From Deltaproteobacteria bacterium (GTDB lineage: Bacteria; Desulfobacterota; Desulfuromonadia; Desulfuromonadales; Geopsychrobacteraceae), in NCBI GenBank assembly GCA_024276905.1, contig JAJRWF010000048.1, positions 34,283 through 98,282 on the forward strand: a stretch of 64,000 bases of DNA, read 5' to 3'. The notes beneath the pieces were generated by a model. The model saw only the letters and a list, made by a program, of their open reading frames with translations. It was not told the origin of the DNA and ran no database searches. Shown piece after piece: positions 20,310-30,738 of this stretch. Position 1 is the first letter of the stretch. Each line of letters begins with the position of its first letter. The position numbers and the translations under genes are program-made.

Positions 20310-20350
20310 GGCTTGTTTAATTGCGACATCAATCAAACGGGAGGTTGAAA

Positions 20351-21064
20351 ATGAAAACTATCGGGTTGCTTGGCGGGATGAGTTGGGAATCGACGCTGCT
20401 TTACTATCAGTTTCTTAATCAGGGGGTGCGGGAGCGTCTCGGCGGGTTGCATTCGGCAAAAATTCTGCTGCACAGTGTCGATTTTGCCGAAGTTGAAAAG
20501 TGTCAGGTTTGCGGTCACTGGGACAAAGCGGGTGCGATGCTTGGAGAAGCGGCGGCAGGGCTAGAGAATGCCGGTGCCGATCTGCTGCTGATCTGTACCA
20601 ATCTGATGCACAAGGTTGCTCCGCAGATCGCGGCACAGATCAAGGTCCCGTTACTGCATATTGCGGATGCCGTCGGGACGGCAATCGCTGCGCAGGGTTT
20701 GAAAACGGTCGGCTTGCTGGGTGCACGTTACACCATGGAAGAGGATTTCTATCGGCAGCGGCTGAAGGAGAAGTTTGGCATCGAGGTTGTGATTCCGGAC
20801 CGGGCCGAACGTGAGCTGGTGCACCGGGTGATTTTTAAAGAACTGTGCCGGGGTGACTTCCGCGAGGAGTCGCGGTTTGCCTATCTGTCAATCATCGATG
20901 AGCTGAAAGAGCAAGGTGCAGAAGGAGTCATCTTGGGTTGTACCGAGATTCCGTTACTGGTCAAACCGGAGCACACAGCGCTGCCTTTGTTCAATACGAC
21001 CGCACTCCATGCGGAATATGCCCTTGACGAGAGTTTTGCCGCCACGCCAGTTGCCGTCGCTTGA
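20351..21064 (+). CDS. Aspartate/glutamate racemase family protein
   Basis: GLLGGMSWEST, LICTNLMHK, VILGCTEIPLL. Confidence 0.9.
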   Translation: MKTIGLLGGMSWESTLLYYQFLNQGVRERLGGLHSAKILLHSVDFAEVEKCQVCGHWDKAGAMLGEAAAGLENAGADLLLICTNLMHKVAPQIAAQIKVPLLHIADAVGTAIAAQGLKTVGLLGARYTMEEDFYRQRLKEKFGIEVVIPDRAERELVHRVIFKELCRGDFREESRFAYLSIIDELKEQGAEGVILGCTEIPLLVKPEHTALPLFNTTALHAEYALDESFAATPVAVA

Positions 21065-21086
21065 TCTTCTGACAGACAGGAAATTT

Positions 21087-21123
21087 ATCAGCAGGCAGGC
21101 CTTTGTCGGGTCTGCCTGCTGAT
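21087..21123. terminator. Strong hairpin between convergent genes (terminator-like, no U-run)
   Basis: ATCAGCAGGCAG...CTGCCTGCTGAT, 12-bp perfect stem. Confidence 0.45.
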
Positions 21124-21142
21124 GGCGTGTGGCAGGTCGTGA

Positions 21143-21322
21143 TCAGATCTCTTTCGGCATACAGAGATTGGCTGCGTCGTGGACCTTGACCCCGCAGTTG
21201 GTGCAGGCAAAACGGGGGTTCTCAAACATCTTGTCAATTTCCGGACTGCGCTCCTTGCTGGTCAGTTGGCAGGCATGGAGATCGCAATGTTCTTCAGGAT
21301 TCTGGCAGCTGGCTTCGGTCAT
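21143..21322 (-). CDS. Small Cys-rich protein (59 aa, not in supplied ORF track)
   Basis: Reverse complement reads MTEASCQNPEEHCDLHACQLTSKERSPEIDKMFENPRFACTNCGVKVHDAANLCMPKEI*; AAGGAGAAACC RBS region upstream. Confidence 0.65.
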   Translation of the reverse strand: MTEASCQNPEEHCDLHACQLTSKERSPEIDKMFENPRFACTNCGVKVHDAANLCMPKEI

Positions 21323-21448
21323 ATGGTTTCTCCTTGTGCGATGTGGATGAGGACTGATTACCGTTCAAGTATACCTTGAAAAATGATTCAGCGGGAGAGC
21401 CGGCAGTTTCAACCCCTGTCTTTCAACTCTGGCACTGAAGCCTGTACC

Positions 21449-21931
21449 TCAACAGACATCAAGAATTTCATATTCCTGCAGTTTGTCGACTGGTCCGAAC
21501 TCGAGGGAATCTCCGGCCTGCCTGCCCAGCAACTCTTTCCCCAGTGGTGCGCCGGGAGTGACGATCATGACCTCCTCTTCGCCAAGGCGCAATTTCATTC
21601 CCCCGGCATCCGGGCCGATAAAAATTCGGCGCTGGCGGCCGTATTCATCTTCAAGCAGGACCAGTGCTCCAAGATGAACCTTGCTTTTCTCCGCCCAGAT
21701 TGATGGTTCAAGGTTGCGGTAATTTGCAATGGCCCGCTTGATTTCCTGTGCGCGGTTAGCCTGCCCCTGTGCAATATAGGAGGCTTCAAGGGCGAGGGTT
21801 TCGTATTTACTGTCAGGAATATTTTCGGTGTGTGTCGCCGCCGAGTGGGCAGACGTTGCGGCCTGCAGCAGGAGGTGGTGGTCATTTTCCAGCTGTTGGA
21901 CGATCAGGTCACGCAAATGCTGTTTGGTCAT
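21449..21931 (-). CDS. GreA/GreB-type transcription elongation factor family protein
   Basis: N-terminal coiled-coil and C-terminal GMKLRLGEEEVMIVTPGAPLGKELLGRQAGDSLEF; start taken at MTKQHLRDLIVQ. Confidence 0.75.
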   Translation of the reverse strand: MTKQHLRDLIVQQLENDHHLLLQAATSAHSAATHTENIPDSKYETLALEASYIAQGQANRAQEIKRAIANYRNLEPSIWAEKSKVHLGALVLLEDEYGRQRRIFIGPDAGGMKLRLGEEEVMIVTPGAPLGKELLGRQAGDSLEFGPVDKLQEYEILDVC

Positions 21932-22082
21932 GGGCTTATCGTTTGTTTGTGGAGGCGGTTTCGAATTGTCCTCAGATTGCGGGGCGAAGGGGGATTCTGA
22001 CACAAATAGCCGTTCAGCAGGAACCAAAATGATATACTTGCTCTTGTTACTGCGGATCAAGAAGACAGCGAAGGATACGGAA

Positions 22083-22328
22083 ATGAGCAGAATTAACACC
22101 GATGCCGAGATGCCGATTGCCATCACTCTGGAAGCGGGAACCTACTATCGCTGTACCTGCGGGAGTTCAAAAAACCTGCCCTTTTGTGACGGCAGTCATT
22201 CTGGCACGGAACGACCGATCCGTTTCGAGCTCGAAAAACGGCGCAAGGTTTATCTGTGTAGCTGCGGAAAAACGGTGGATCAACCGTTTTGCGACCAGAC
22301 CTGCGGGGTGAAGCTGCCGCAAGACTGA
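22083..22328 (+). CDS. CDGSH iron-sulfur domain protein
   Basis: YRCTCGSSKNLPFCDGSHSGT and YLCSCGKTVDQPFCDQTC. Confidence 0.9.
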   Translation: MSRINTDAEMPIAITLEAGTYYRCTCGSSKNLPFCDGSHSGTERPIRFELEKRRKVYLCSCGKTVDQPFCDQTCGVKLPQD

Positions 22329-22354
22329 TCGCTCCTGACGCGCCGGAGACTGTT

Positions 22355-23128
22355 TCAGCCCTTCGGTTGTTGCGGTGAATCGAGAAACGGCTTGATCAGT
22401 TCAATCGGCAGTGGGAAGAGGATTGTCGAGTTCTTCTCGCTGGCAATTTCCGTCAGGGTCTGCAGAAAACGCAATTGCAGAGCACCGGTTTCAGTTGAAA
22501 TCTGCCTGGCCGCCTTGGCCAGATTCTCCGAGGCTTGATATTCCCCTTCAGCATGGATGACCTTGGCGCGTCTTTCCCGTTCCGCTTCGGCCTGGCGGGC
22601 CATGGCCCGCTGCATCTCGACCGGCAGATCAACATGCTTGATCTCGACGTTGGAGATCTTGACCCCCCAGGGATCGGTCTGGCGGTCGAGCAGTTCCTGC
22701 AGATCTCGATTGATCTTGTCGCGCTGAGAAAGCAGTTCGTCGAGTTCGACCTGGCCGAGGATGCTGCGCAACGAGGTTTGTGCCAATTGGCTGGTGGCGT
22801 AGAGAAATTCTTCAACCTCGATCAGGGCCTTGTCGGGATGAACCACGCGAAAATAGAGCACCGCGTTGACCTTGACCGAAACATTGTCACGGGTGATGAC
22901 ATCCTGCGGCGGTACGTCCATGGCGATGGTCCGCATGCTGACCTTGACCATTTTGTCGACGATTGGAATGATGAATTTCAGCCCTGGTCCCTTGACGCTT
23001 GAGAAGCGTCCGAGGCGAAAGACCACGCCGCGTTCATATTCAAACAGAATGCGTACCGCAGAGGCGAAAATCACGATCAGAAAACCAAAAGCAACCGGCC
23101 AGAAAAAACTGAGTCCCAGACCGAACAT
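22355..23128 (-). CDS. Slipin / SPFH (stomatin-like) protein
   Basis: [36 protein letters not shown] family signature. Confidence 0.9.
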   Translation of the reverse strand: MFGLGLSFFWPVAFGFLIVIFASAVRILFEYERGVVFRLGRFSSVKGPGLKFIIPIVDKMVKVSMRTIAMDVPPQDVITRDNVSVKVNAVLYFRVVHPDKALIEVEEFLYATSQLAQTSLRSILGQVELDELLSQRDKINRDLQELLDRQTDPWGVKISNVEIKHVDLPVEMQRAMARQAEAERERRAKVIHAEGEYQASENLAKAARQISTETGALQLRFLQTLTEIASEKNSTILFPLPIELIKPFLDSPQQPKG

Positions 23129-24463
23129 TTATATCTCCTTACGCTTGATATCTGTCTGGTCGTCGTCCGTTGCCCGCACTTCGAGCACCAGACCGGCCAG
23201 CAGTTGCACCACCTCAATTTCAGTATCAGCAGAAATTTCATACTCTGCCCGCGCCTGCCAGAGTTCTCCGTGAACAAAAACTCGACCTTCGCCATGGATG
23301 TCGCCGACCGCCTTGCCGCGCTCACCGATCATCCCTTCCTGGCCGGAAATCACCGGACGATTCTGGGCCCGAACCACCATCCAGCCTGCGAAGAGAATAA
23401 ATCCGGCACTGACTGCAATGGTTGCCGCAATCACCGCCCGTGAAATCTGCAAGTAGGGCTGACTGCTGTCGATCAGCATCAGTGAGCCGAACGCCATGGC
23501 GATGATTCCGCCAACCGTCAGCATGCCGAAAGATGGCACCTTGACCTCCAGAATGAACATCACCACCGCCAGCAGAATCAGCAGCAGCCCGACGTAGTTG
23601 ATCGGCAGGGTCGAAAAAGCAAAGAAGGCGAGCAGGATGGCGATGGTGCCGACCACGCCGGGAAGAATCGCCCCCGGTTGAGAAATTTCGAAGAAGATAC
23701 CGAGAATGCCGAGCATCATCAGCAGGTAGGCAAAGGTTGGGTTGCTCAGCGCACTGAGGATCTGCAGGCGCCAGTTCATGGCAAATGTCTGCAGTTGCAC
23801 ATTTTGGGTGTGCAGGATCTTTTCCTGCCCCTGACGCTGATAGGTCCGACCATCCAGTTTTTGCAGGAGTTGGGCGCTGTCTTCAGCGATCAGATCGATC
23901 ACCTTTTGTTCCAGCGCGTCCTGGGCCGAAGAAGAGATGCTGTCGCGCACAATTTTTTCGGCCCAGTCGAGGTTGCGGCCGCGTTGCTGGGCCAGGCTGC
24001 GGGCATAGGCGGCCGCGTCATTGACCAGTTTCTTCGCCATGGTCTCATCGGAGGTTCCTCCCGCACCGATCGCCACCGGATGCGCGGCACCGATATTGGT
24101 TCCCGGTGCCATCGCGGCAAAATCAGCCGCCAGGGTGATCAAGGCTCCGGCAGATGCCGCCCGTGCCCCGGCCGGTGCAACGTAAACAATCACCGGAATG
24201 GTCGAGCCGAGTTCGGCCTGAATAATCTGACGCATCGCAGTATCTAGACCGCCGGGGGTGTTGAGTTCGATCAGCAACGCGCGATCCCGCCGGTTGTTGG
24301 CTGCTGTGATCTGTTCGCTGACAAATTTGGCAACGATAGGGTTGATCGCGGAATTGATCGTCAGGCGGGCAAGAGAAGGTGCCGCGGCTGCTTGTTCTGC
24401 GCCGAGCTGGCCGCAGGTCAGCGCACTTAGAATGCTCAGTGTCAGCAAAAGGTTACGTATCAT
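23129..24463 (-). CDS. NfeD-family protein (ClpP-like serine protease domain plus NfeD C-terminal domain)
   Basis: LIELNTPGGLDTAMRQI, GARAASAGALITLAADFAAMAPGTNIGAAHPV; adjacent to slipin. Confidence 0.9.
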   Translation of the reverse strand: MIRNLLLTLSILSALTCGQLGAEQAAAAPSLARLTINSAINPIVAKFVSEQITAANNRRDRALLIELNTPGGLDTAMRQIIQAELGSTIPVIVYVAPAGARAASAGALITLAADFAAMAPGTNIGAAHPVAIGAGGTSDETMAKKLVNDAAAYARSLAQQRGRNLDWAEKIVRDSISSSAQDALEQKVIDLIAEDSAQLLQKLDGRTYQRQGQEKILHTQNVQLQTFAMNWRLQILSALSNPTFAYLLMMLGILGIFFEISQPGAILPGVVGTIAILLAFFAFSTLPINYVGLLLILLAVVMFILEVKVPSFGMLTVGGIIAMAFGSLMLIDSSQPYLQISRAVIAATIAVSAGFILFAGWMVVRAQNRPVISGQEGMIGERGKAVGDIHGEGRVFVHGELWQARAEYEISADTEIEVVQLLAGLVLEVRATDDDQTDIKRKEI

Positions 24464-24798
24464 TCTTTCGACCTTTCGGCAATAGAATGAAAAACGGACC
24501 CTCCTGCACAAACTGGGAACGGGAGCTGAAATTTCAGTGAATAACTACAGTTTACCCTGAAATCGAATGTTGTGCCGAGAACACACGGAATCTCTTTCGT
24601 CGTGCGACCTCTGGCCGTGATCGATTTCAACGGTCTGGTCGATTTTCTTGTCGATATTTCCGTCAGGACGCAGAAACAGTCTCGTCCCTCCGGGAGGAAA
24701 AATATTTTCGGGGCAAGAACTTTCCCGGAAAGCTGGACCTCGGACCTACGGACAGGTACTTTGGGCCTGATTTAACAATTCTGTTACGGAAGGTTGCC

Positions 24799-25230
24799 AT
24801 GGGGATGTCGCTTGTTGTGATTTCAATCGGCTGGGGATTGCTGGCCGGGTACCTCCTGCTGCGAGGAACCGACAGCGTGATCGGACTGCTTTTCTGCCTG
24901 CACGGTTTGTTTGACCGGCGTTGGAAAAAGCTGGCAGACAAAAATGCGACCGGCCTGATTCGGCCGCAGCTGATACTCAAGCTTGCCTTGCGGTTGGGGA
25001 TTTATGCGGCTATCTGCGCTTTTCTGCTCGAATCCGGGCAGAGTTTTGTGCAGCGTGAATACCGATTTTCCCACGCAGGGCTACCGGGAAATCTTTTCGG
25101 GGTTGCCGCCACTGTGGCCATCCTGACTCTTCTTCTGACCTCATTGCGTCGCTTGAAGCTGGTCTGGCGTATGGCCCACGAGTTTGACTTTGCCGAGCGG
25201 CGCGAACGGACGCGGTTACTGAAGAGATGA
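24799..25230 (+). CDS. Conserved hypothetical membrane protein
   Basis: Hydrophobic segments; ATG at start of ORF. Confidence 0.5.
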   Translation: MGMSLVVISIGWGLLAGYLLLRGTDSVIGLLFCLHGLFDRRWKKLADKNATGLIRPQLILKLALRLGIYAAICAFLLESGQSFVQREYRFSHAGLPGNLFGVAATVAILTLLLTSLRRLKLVWRMAHEFDFAERRERTRLLKR

Positions 25231-25290
25231 TCCGTTGTTTCTGCCACCAGAATCATGCTGCAGTTGGTTTACGCCAGACCTCATGTCCCC

Positions 25291-25761
25291 TCAGCGGATG
25301 ATTTTCCACGAGCCATCCGGCTGCCGGCAGGCGGTACCGTAGGCTTGTTGCTCTTCTCCACCGATCCAGACAGTCTGACGGTATTCCCGGCAGTAATCGC
25401 CGCTTTTGGCCTGATAGGTTTCGGTCGGTGTGATTTCTCCGCGGTTGCCGGAATCGGGATTGCGCCAGGGGGTTGACGTGTTGGTCGGAGCATGTTCCAG
25501 GGCATACTGGGCGTTGCGCTCCATGGCGATGCGATCAGCCCGGTCGAGGGAACGGCCAATGTTCTGTCCCATCAGGGCACCGGCCAAGGTGCCGATGGCA
25601 ACGGCGACCAGGGTGCCTTTCCCCTTGCCGACATGTGAGCCGAGCAGAGCACCGGCGCCAGCGCCGAGGAGGGTCCCGGTCTGTTCTTTGGGCCCGGTGT
25701 TCGGCGCGCAACCCGCAAGAATGAGAGTAAAGGCTGCGAAGAGAATAAACAGTTTTTTCAT
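25291..25761 (-). CDS. Glycine-zipper 2TM outer-membrane lipoprotein (17 kDa surface antigen-like)
   Basis: Lipobox LILAGCAP; GTLLGAGAGALLGSHVGKGKG...GTLAGALMGQNIG; C-terminal YCREYRQTV..GG. Confidence 0.8.
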   Translation of the reverse strand: MKKLFILFAAFTLILAGCAPNTGPKEQTGTLLGAGAGALLGSHVGKGKGTLVAVAIGTLAGALMGQNIGRSLDRADRIAMERNAQYALEHAPTNTSTPWRNPDSGNRGEITPTETYQAKSGDYCREYRQTVWIGGEEQQAYGTACRQPDGSWKIIR

Positions 25762-25821
25762 GCCTGATCTCCTGTTCAGATACCCTCCTGACGTTCTCAT
25801 ATAAGCATCAGATCTTACATC

Positions 25822-26235
25822 TCAGTGCAGTCGACAACGACCATCGGGGCAGTTTTGTGGCAGCAGATGGCGCAGGCGGGCAAAGGTTGCATAGCCGAGA
25901 TCGGCCCCCAGGCGGATGCCGGGAAGGGTGACAGAGTATTCAAGCAGGCGGTAGAGGGGGGATTCCGGAAAACTGCCCCAGATCCGGGCAAAGGCAGCAA
26001 TCCCGGTATGGAATTGACCGTCTGCATCCCGGACATGGAGCTCTTTCATCAGCTCTTTGGTGTTGCAATCGTATTCCGCGGCGTCGAAGCCGGGGTCACT
26101 GATATCAAAAAAAATCAGCCGCGCGCCAGAATCCTGATCGCGGTATATCTGCATTTCGCGACTGCAGATGCCACAGCTGCCGTCAAAGAAAATCTGCAGC
26201 GGAAATTTTGTGCCGGTTGCCATAAAGTGACTCAC
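25822..26235 (-). CDS. DCC-family thiol-disulfide oxidoreductase (DUF393)
   Basis: IFFDGSCGICSREM DxxCxxC motif, typical length. Confidence 0.85.
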   Translation of the reverse strand: MSHFMATGTKFPLQIFFDGSCGICSREMQIYRDQDSGARLIFFDISDPGFDAAEYDCNTKELMKELHVRDADGQFHTGIAAFARIWGSFPESPLYRLLEYSVTLPGIRLGADLGYATFARLRHLLPQNCPDGRCRLH

Positions 26236-26292
26236 TTTTCTGCCATCATAACAGAGCCTGATATTTGCTGCAGAGCGGTCCTTGGCGTAACT

Positions 26293-26877
26293 TCAACCTT
26301 CCTTCATCCACAAAATAGCAGCCGCGACCTCCCCCAGGCTCTTACGTTTGTTCATCGCCATTTTCTGCATTTGTCGATGCGCCTCAGGTTCGCTCAGCCC
26401 TTGGTTGATCAGCACTCCTTTGGCCTTCTCAATCTGTTGGCTGAGAGAGGAAATATCCTTGACGACGATCAGGGCTCCGATCACTTGCCCTTTATCCCGC
26501 AGTGGTGTGATGCGGCGCCGTTGGATAGAGTGCTTGCTGTGCCGACTGTAGTGTGACAGTCGCAGGTTATTCGCTGCTCCGGTGTTCAGGGCCTGCTGCA
26601 GGACATCGGCAAGGCCTTCTTGCTCCAATGATGGAAAGAGCTCCAGCAGCTTGTGCCCGAGAGCAGAGGTGGCAGCGATACCGCTGGTCTGCTCCATATA
26701 TGTGTTCCATGAAGTGATGTGAAGGTCGGTATCGATGGTGTAAATACCGAGATCGATCGTCTGCAGAATCTGGTCGATAATCTCGTCGCGTTCATGGCTG
26801 GAGGTGAGTTTGTTGCAAATTTCAATCAACGTCGGCAGCAACTGTCTGGGATAGTTGACGGTCTGAGAAGTTGTCAT
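26293..26877 (-). CDS. PAS-ANTAR domain regulator (RNA-binding antiterminator type)
   Basis: PAS-like YTIDTDLHITSWN and C-terminal ANTAR IEKAKGVLINQGLSEPEAHRQMQKMAMNKRKSLGEVAAAIL. Confidence 0.75.
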   Translation of the reverse strand: MTTSQTVNYPRQLLPTLIEICNKLTSSHERDEIIDQILQTIDLGIYTIDTDLHITSWNTYMEQTSGIAATSALGHKLLELFPSLEQEGLADVLQQALNTGAANNLRLSHYSRHSKHSIQRRRITPLRDKGQVIGALIVVKDISSLSQQIEKAKGVLINQGLSEPEAHRQMQKMAMNKRKSLGEVAAAILWMKEG

Positions 26878-27183
26878 CGGTTATCGCAGCTCCTCTGGTT
26901 TTTAACCCGGTAATTCAGCTTCTGAAGTTGGTTGACTTCGGGATGTATCAGAATGGAATCGCATAAGGCATGCCACAAACATGTGTATGCTCAACCTGCT
27001 GAAATTACACACAGAAATCCAGTGCCCGTAAAAGACTGGCCAGAGATTGACAGAAAATTCACCTGACGATGATGTTTTTTTGTGCAGTTTCTTCGGCTGA
27101 CATCACATGGCGTACTGAGGTAGAATCAGGGCGCCGTTCTGCACCTGTGCCCCCTGTTGTTGTCTTTTGTCGGTTGAGAATCG

Positions 27184-28011
27184 ATGCCAGTATTCGCCAT
27201 TGTCCGCACCTGTTTTCGGCAGCTGTTTCCCTGCCTGCTGCTGCTTTTCCTTGTCGCCTGTGGTGCGCTTTCCCCCGAACCGTCAGAGCACGCCGAACGT
27301 ACCTCCGGGGTGCCATCTGATCCGGTCGCCGGTTTGATCGGCAGGACTTCCGGGGCGCAGGGTTCCCTTGAAAAAATGGGGTTCAGTATTCAGGTCGGGG
27401 CCTTTTCTCAGGTTCAAAACGCTGCCCGGCTGGAACGTTTGCTCGATAACAAAGGCCTGGATACCTACTATTTCCGTGATTCGTCGGGGTTGTTCAAGGT
27501 TCGTTTCGGAAATCATCCAAATTATGCAGCAGCCCGACTGCAAGCCGAAGTCCTGCAGCGCCAGGGGGTGATCGGGCGTTTCTTTATCGTTATCCCAGAA
27601 AGCTACGCTGCGGCACGGATCAAACATAGCGGGCAGGGCAACTTGCGTGATGAACTGGTCCGGACTGCTCAAAAGTTTATCGGTGTCCCCTATCTCTGGG
27701 GGGGGGAGTCGCAGAAAGGTTTTGATTGCAGCGGGCTGACCATGGTCTGTTATCGAATTAACGGGCTTAATCTGCCGCGCAATTCACGCGCCCAATATGC
27801 CCGGGGGGTGCGGAGAGAAAGAGCACAACTGAAAAAAGGGGATCTGGTCTTTTTTGCTACCCAGGGTGGCAGGCGAGTGACCCATGTTGGTCTTTATCTC
27901 GGACAGGGGCGCTTTATTCATGCACCGCGCACCGGGAAGAAGGTGCGGGTGGCTGACCTTTCCTCCCGCTACTGGGCCAGGGTTTTTACTGGCGGTCGTA
28001 GCTATTTGTAG
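27184..28011 (+). CDS. Lipoprotein with SPOR and NlpC/P60 domains
   Basis: LFLVACGALS lipobox; FSIQVGAFSQVQNAARLERLL; GVPYLWGGESQKGFDCSGLT, THVGLYLGQGRFIHAP. Confidence 0.88.
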   Translation: MPVFAIVRTCFRQLFPCLLLLFLVACGALSPEPSEHAERTSGVPSDPVAGLIGRTSGAQGSLEKMGFSIQVGAFSQVQNAARLERLLDNKGLDTYYFRDSSGLFKVRFGNHPNYAAARLQAEVLQRQGVIGRFFIVIPESYAAARIKHSGQGNLRDELVRTAQKFIGVPYLWGGESQKGFDCSGLTMVCYRINGLNLPRNSRAQYARGVRRERAQLKKGDLVFFATQGGRRVTHVGLYLGQGRFIHAPRTGKKVRVADLSSRYWARVFTGGRSYL

Positions 28012-28136
28012 GTTGGATGCGTCCAGAGACCGTTCCCGAAAGCATAAAGTTGAAATTTTCAAATAGTTATTGACAGGCGGGAAAGTTTCTGGATAATATT
28101 AAATCCTATATATATTGATTCAATATGGGTGGAGTG

Positions 28137-29840
28137 ATGACACTTCCTTTTCTCTGTGACCGAAAGCTGTTCGACCAATTACCTCAGGCTGCTTTGCTGC
28201 TTGATTTACAGGGATTGGTGCTGGCCGCAAATTCTCAGGCTTGTCACCTGTTGCAGACTGACGAAACGGCGCTGTTGGGCCGTCATGCTGATAATGCGAC
28301 CGGCTTTTCGGTACTGGCGCAGAGCTGCCCTCTTGAAGATGTCGTCCAGCAGCGCGCCGGGCGGCGAAGTGTCGAGGTTGAGGGCCGAGGCAGCGGCTTG
28401 CCGCTGGTCGTTGAGTTGACGCCGTTGCTCGATGACTGCGGTCAATGTGTAGCACTGCTTGAGTCTTTTCGTGAAGCCCCGGTGATCCATGAAATGGCGA
28501 CGCGTCTGGAGCGCAAGCAGGCTATTTTGCAGACTGAAATGGAGCGTTCCCGGGCGCTGGTCAACTCGATTGCCGATGGCATATATACCGTCGATACTTC
28601 GATGAGGATCACGGCTTTCTCGCGCAGTCTGGAACGGATGACCGGTTACAACGAAGAGGAAGTTCTGGGCGCTCATTGTCGTGACGTCTTGCAGACCAAT
28701 GTCTGCGATACGGATTGTCCCCTGAGGTGGACGCTCGAGAATGAGAAGCCGATTCAGAATTGTCGTGCTTCGTTGGGCAGTCGACGCGGAGATAGTGTTC
28801 CGGCTTTTATTTCATCCGATCTGTTACGTGACTCAGATGGCAATGTCAGCGGTTGTATAGGAATTGTGCGTGATCGCACCGAGGTTGAAAAGCTGAAACA
28901 ACGCTTGGGTGACCGTCTTTCGTTCAGCGATTTTGTCGGCAAGAGTAAATCAATGATCGAATTGTTCGAACGTGCGGATACTGTCGCTGCGACTGATGCG
29001 ACGGTACTTATTCAGGGGGAGAGCGGCACCGGCAAGGAGATCATGGCCCGAGCCATTCACTATCGTTCAGGCCGCCGCAAAAAATCCTTTGTCCGGGTCA
29101 ATTGTGCTGCCTTGACGGATAGTCTGCTTGAAAGTGAACTGTTCGGGCACGACAAGGGCGCATTTACCGGGGCAATACGTGACAAGCCGGGTCGATTCGA
29201 ACTGGCCGATGGCGGAACCCTTTTCCTTGATGAAATTGGAGATACCTCGGTTGCCTTGCAGGCCAAGTTATTGCGGGCTCTGCAAGAGCGTGAATTTGAA
29301 CGGGTCGGCGGGGTCAGAACTATCAAGATAGATGTCAGGGTCATTGCTGCAACCAACAAGGACTTACGTAAAGAGGTCGCTGTTGGTAATTTTCGCGAGG
29401 ACCTCTACTACCGGCTTTGTGTTGTGCCCTTGCATCTGCCGCCGCTGCGGGAGCGAAAAGAGGATGTTCCGCTGCTGGTTGAGGCTTTTATTGAAAAATT
29501 CAATGCACGGGGAGAGCGAATTCAGGAGGTGTCGACCAGGGCCATGGCTCTGATGATGGCGTATGATTGGCCCGGGAATGTCCGCGAACTCGAAAATGCC
29601 ATCGAACATGCTTACGTTACCAGTACCTCTGGTCGTATCGAGCGATGTTTTCTGCCCACGGTGCTGCAGGGTGTTGTCGGTTCTGCCAGTTCCGATGAAG
29701 AGTCGTCTGGGGGAGGAGGGCGCGGAGAATTGTTGCAGGTTCTTGAGCGATGTCGCTGGCAGAAGAAGGCCGCAGCTCATCAGCTGGGGATCAGTCGAAC
29801 GACTCTCTGGCGGCGGATGAAAGAACTAGGGTTAACTTAA
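28137..29840 (+). CDS. PAS-containing sigma54-dependent Fis-family transcriptional activator
   Basis: [33 protein letters not shown], Fis HTH tail [22 protein letters not shown]; start codon uncertain (28125 or 28137). Confidence 0.92.
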   Translation: MTLPFLCDRKLFDQLPQAALLLDLQGLVLAANSQACHLLQTDETALLGRHADNATGFSVLAQSCPLEDVVQQRAGRRSVEVEGRGSGLPLVVELTPLLDDCGQCVALLESFREAPVIHEMATRLERKQAILQTEMERSRALVNSIADGIYTVDTSMRITAFSRSLERMTGYNEEEVLGAHCRDVLQTNVCDTDCPLRWTLENEKPIQNCRASLGSRRGDSVPAFISSDLLRDSDGNVSGCIGIVRDRTEVEKLKQRLGDRLSFSDFVGKSKSMIELFERADTVAATDATVLIQGESGTGKEIMARAIHYRSGRRKKSFVRVNCAALTDSLLESELFGHDKGAFTGAIRDKPGRFELADGGTLFLDEIGDTSVALQAKLLRALQEREFERVGGVRTIKIDVRVIAATNKDLRKEVAVGNFREDLYYRLCVVPLHLPPLRERKEDVPLLVEAFIEKFNARGERIQEVSTRAMALMMAYDWPGNVRELENAIEHAYVTSTSGRIERCFLPTVLQGVVGSASSDEESSGGGGRGELLQVLERCRWQKKAAAHQLGISRTTLWRRMKELGLT

Positions 29841-29852
29841 GGGGTTACAGAT

Positions 29853-30452
29853 ATGCTCGAAATCGATCTGCGTCAGGACCTTTATGGCTTCTTTTCCCGG
29901 GTGTTCAGTTATCCGGACCAGGCTCTGCTCGAAACACTGGTGAAAGACATGACACTGGTGGCGAATTCCTTGTCGGCAGGGTCTCAGCAATTGTTGTCTG
30001 TCCCCTCACTGAGAGAACTTGAGGTCAGTTATACAGAGCTTTTCATCAGCCGGTTAGGAGGTGTTCCCGTTCCCCCCTATGGTTCAGTGTATCTTGAAGA
30101 CGAGAGGCAGTTGATGGGACAGACCAGCCTCTGCGTGCAACGTGCCTATGAAGATGAGGGTCTGAGCCACCCGGAAGGGGGGGAGCCTCCCGATTTTATT
30201 GCGACCGAGTTGGAGTTTCTTTATTATCTGGTCGGGCGCGAGATCGACGCTTTGGTACAGGAGGATCTGAACGCTGCCCGTATTGCCCATCAGCGGCAGG
30301 TCGATTTTTGTCACACTTTGTTGCAACCCTGGATAAAAAAATTCTGTCTACGGATATTGCAGGCTGCAGATGCTGCTCCATTGTACCGCTGGTCAGCGGA
30401 GATGCTGATGTTGTTCTGTTGCCTCGAGGAAGAACTTTACGGCGCTTCCTGA
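29853..30452 (+). CDS. TorD/DmsD-family molybdoenzyme chaperone
   Basis: YGFFSRVFSYPD, PVPPYGSVYLEDERQLMG, PPDFIATELEFLYYLV. Confidence 0.85.
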   Translation: MLEIDLRQDLYGFFSRVFSYPDQALLETLVKDMTLVANSLSAGSQQLLSVPSLRELEVSYTELFISRLGGVPVPPYGSVYLEDERQLMGQTSLCVQRAYEDEGLSHPEGGEPPDFIATELEFLYYLVGREIDALVQEDLNAARIAHQRQVDFCHTLLQPWIKKFCLRILQAADAAPLYRWSAEMLMLFCCLEEELYGAS

Positions 30453-30473
30453 CAGTTTCCACCGATTATAAGC

Positions 30474-30523
30474 AGAAACAAAACAAGGCATCGGGGATTT
30501 TCCTGGTGCCTTGTTTTGTTTCT
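30474..30523. terminator. Long perfect-stem terminator
   Basis: AGAAACAAAACAAGGCA / TGCCTTGTTTTGTTTCT, 17-bp perfect stem. Confidence 0.7.
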
Positions 30524-30546
30524 GTTTGGTCATAGAACCGATGGGT

Positions 30547-30580
30547 GTGAAACTTGACGTTTCACGAAACGAATTGTTTC
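30547..30580. promoter_or_regulatory. Two tandem upstream activator sites (GAAAC-N5-GTTTC)
   Basis: GTGAAAC-ttgac-GTTTCAC (30547-30565) and GAAAC-gaatt-GTTTC (30566-30580). Confidence 0.7.
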
Positions 30581-30648
30581 ATTTACTGTTATTTTTGATC
30601 AAATCGCCACACTGGCGAGGATTGTCCTGCCTTGAATCTGCAACATTA

Positions 30649-30663
30649 GAAACGTCTTGTTTC
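30649..30663. promoter_or_regulatory. Third upstream activator site (GAAAC-N5-GTTTC)
   Basis: GAAAC-gtctt-GTTTC. Confidence 0.65.
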
Positions 30664-30738
30664 ACTTGCAGGTAAGGCCAGTTCTCGCTTTCCCGCTAAT
30701 GACGCATAAATCCCTGTAGATTAAGAGTTTATTCTAAA

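Noticed and set aside
28112-28126. Palindrome ATATTGA-T-TCAATAT at the start of the sigma54 activator as a FNR site
   Set aside because: Spacing (1 nt) is wrong for FNR (4 nt) and it overlaps a possible start codon; may be an autoregulatory site but unsupported
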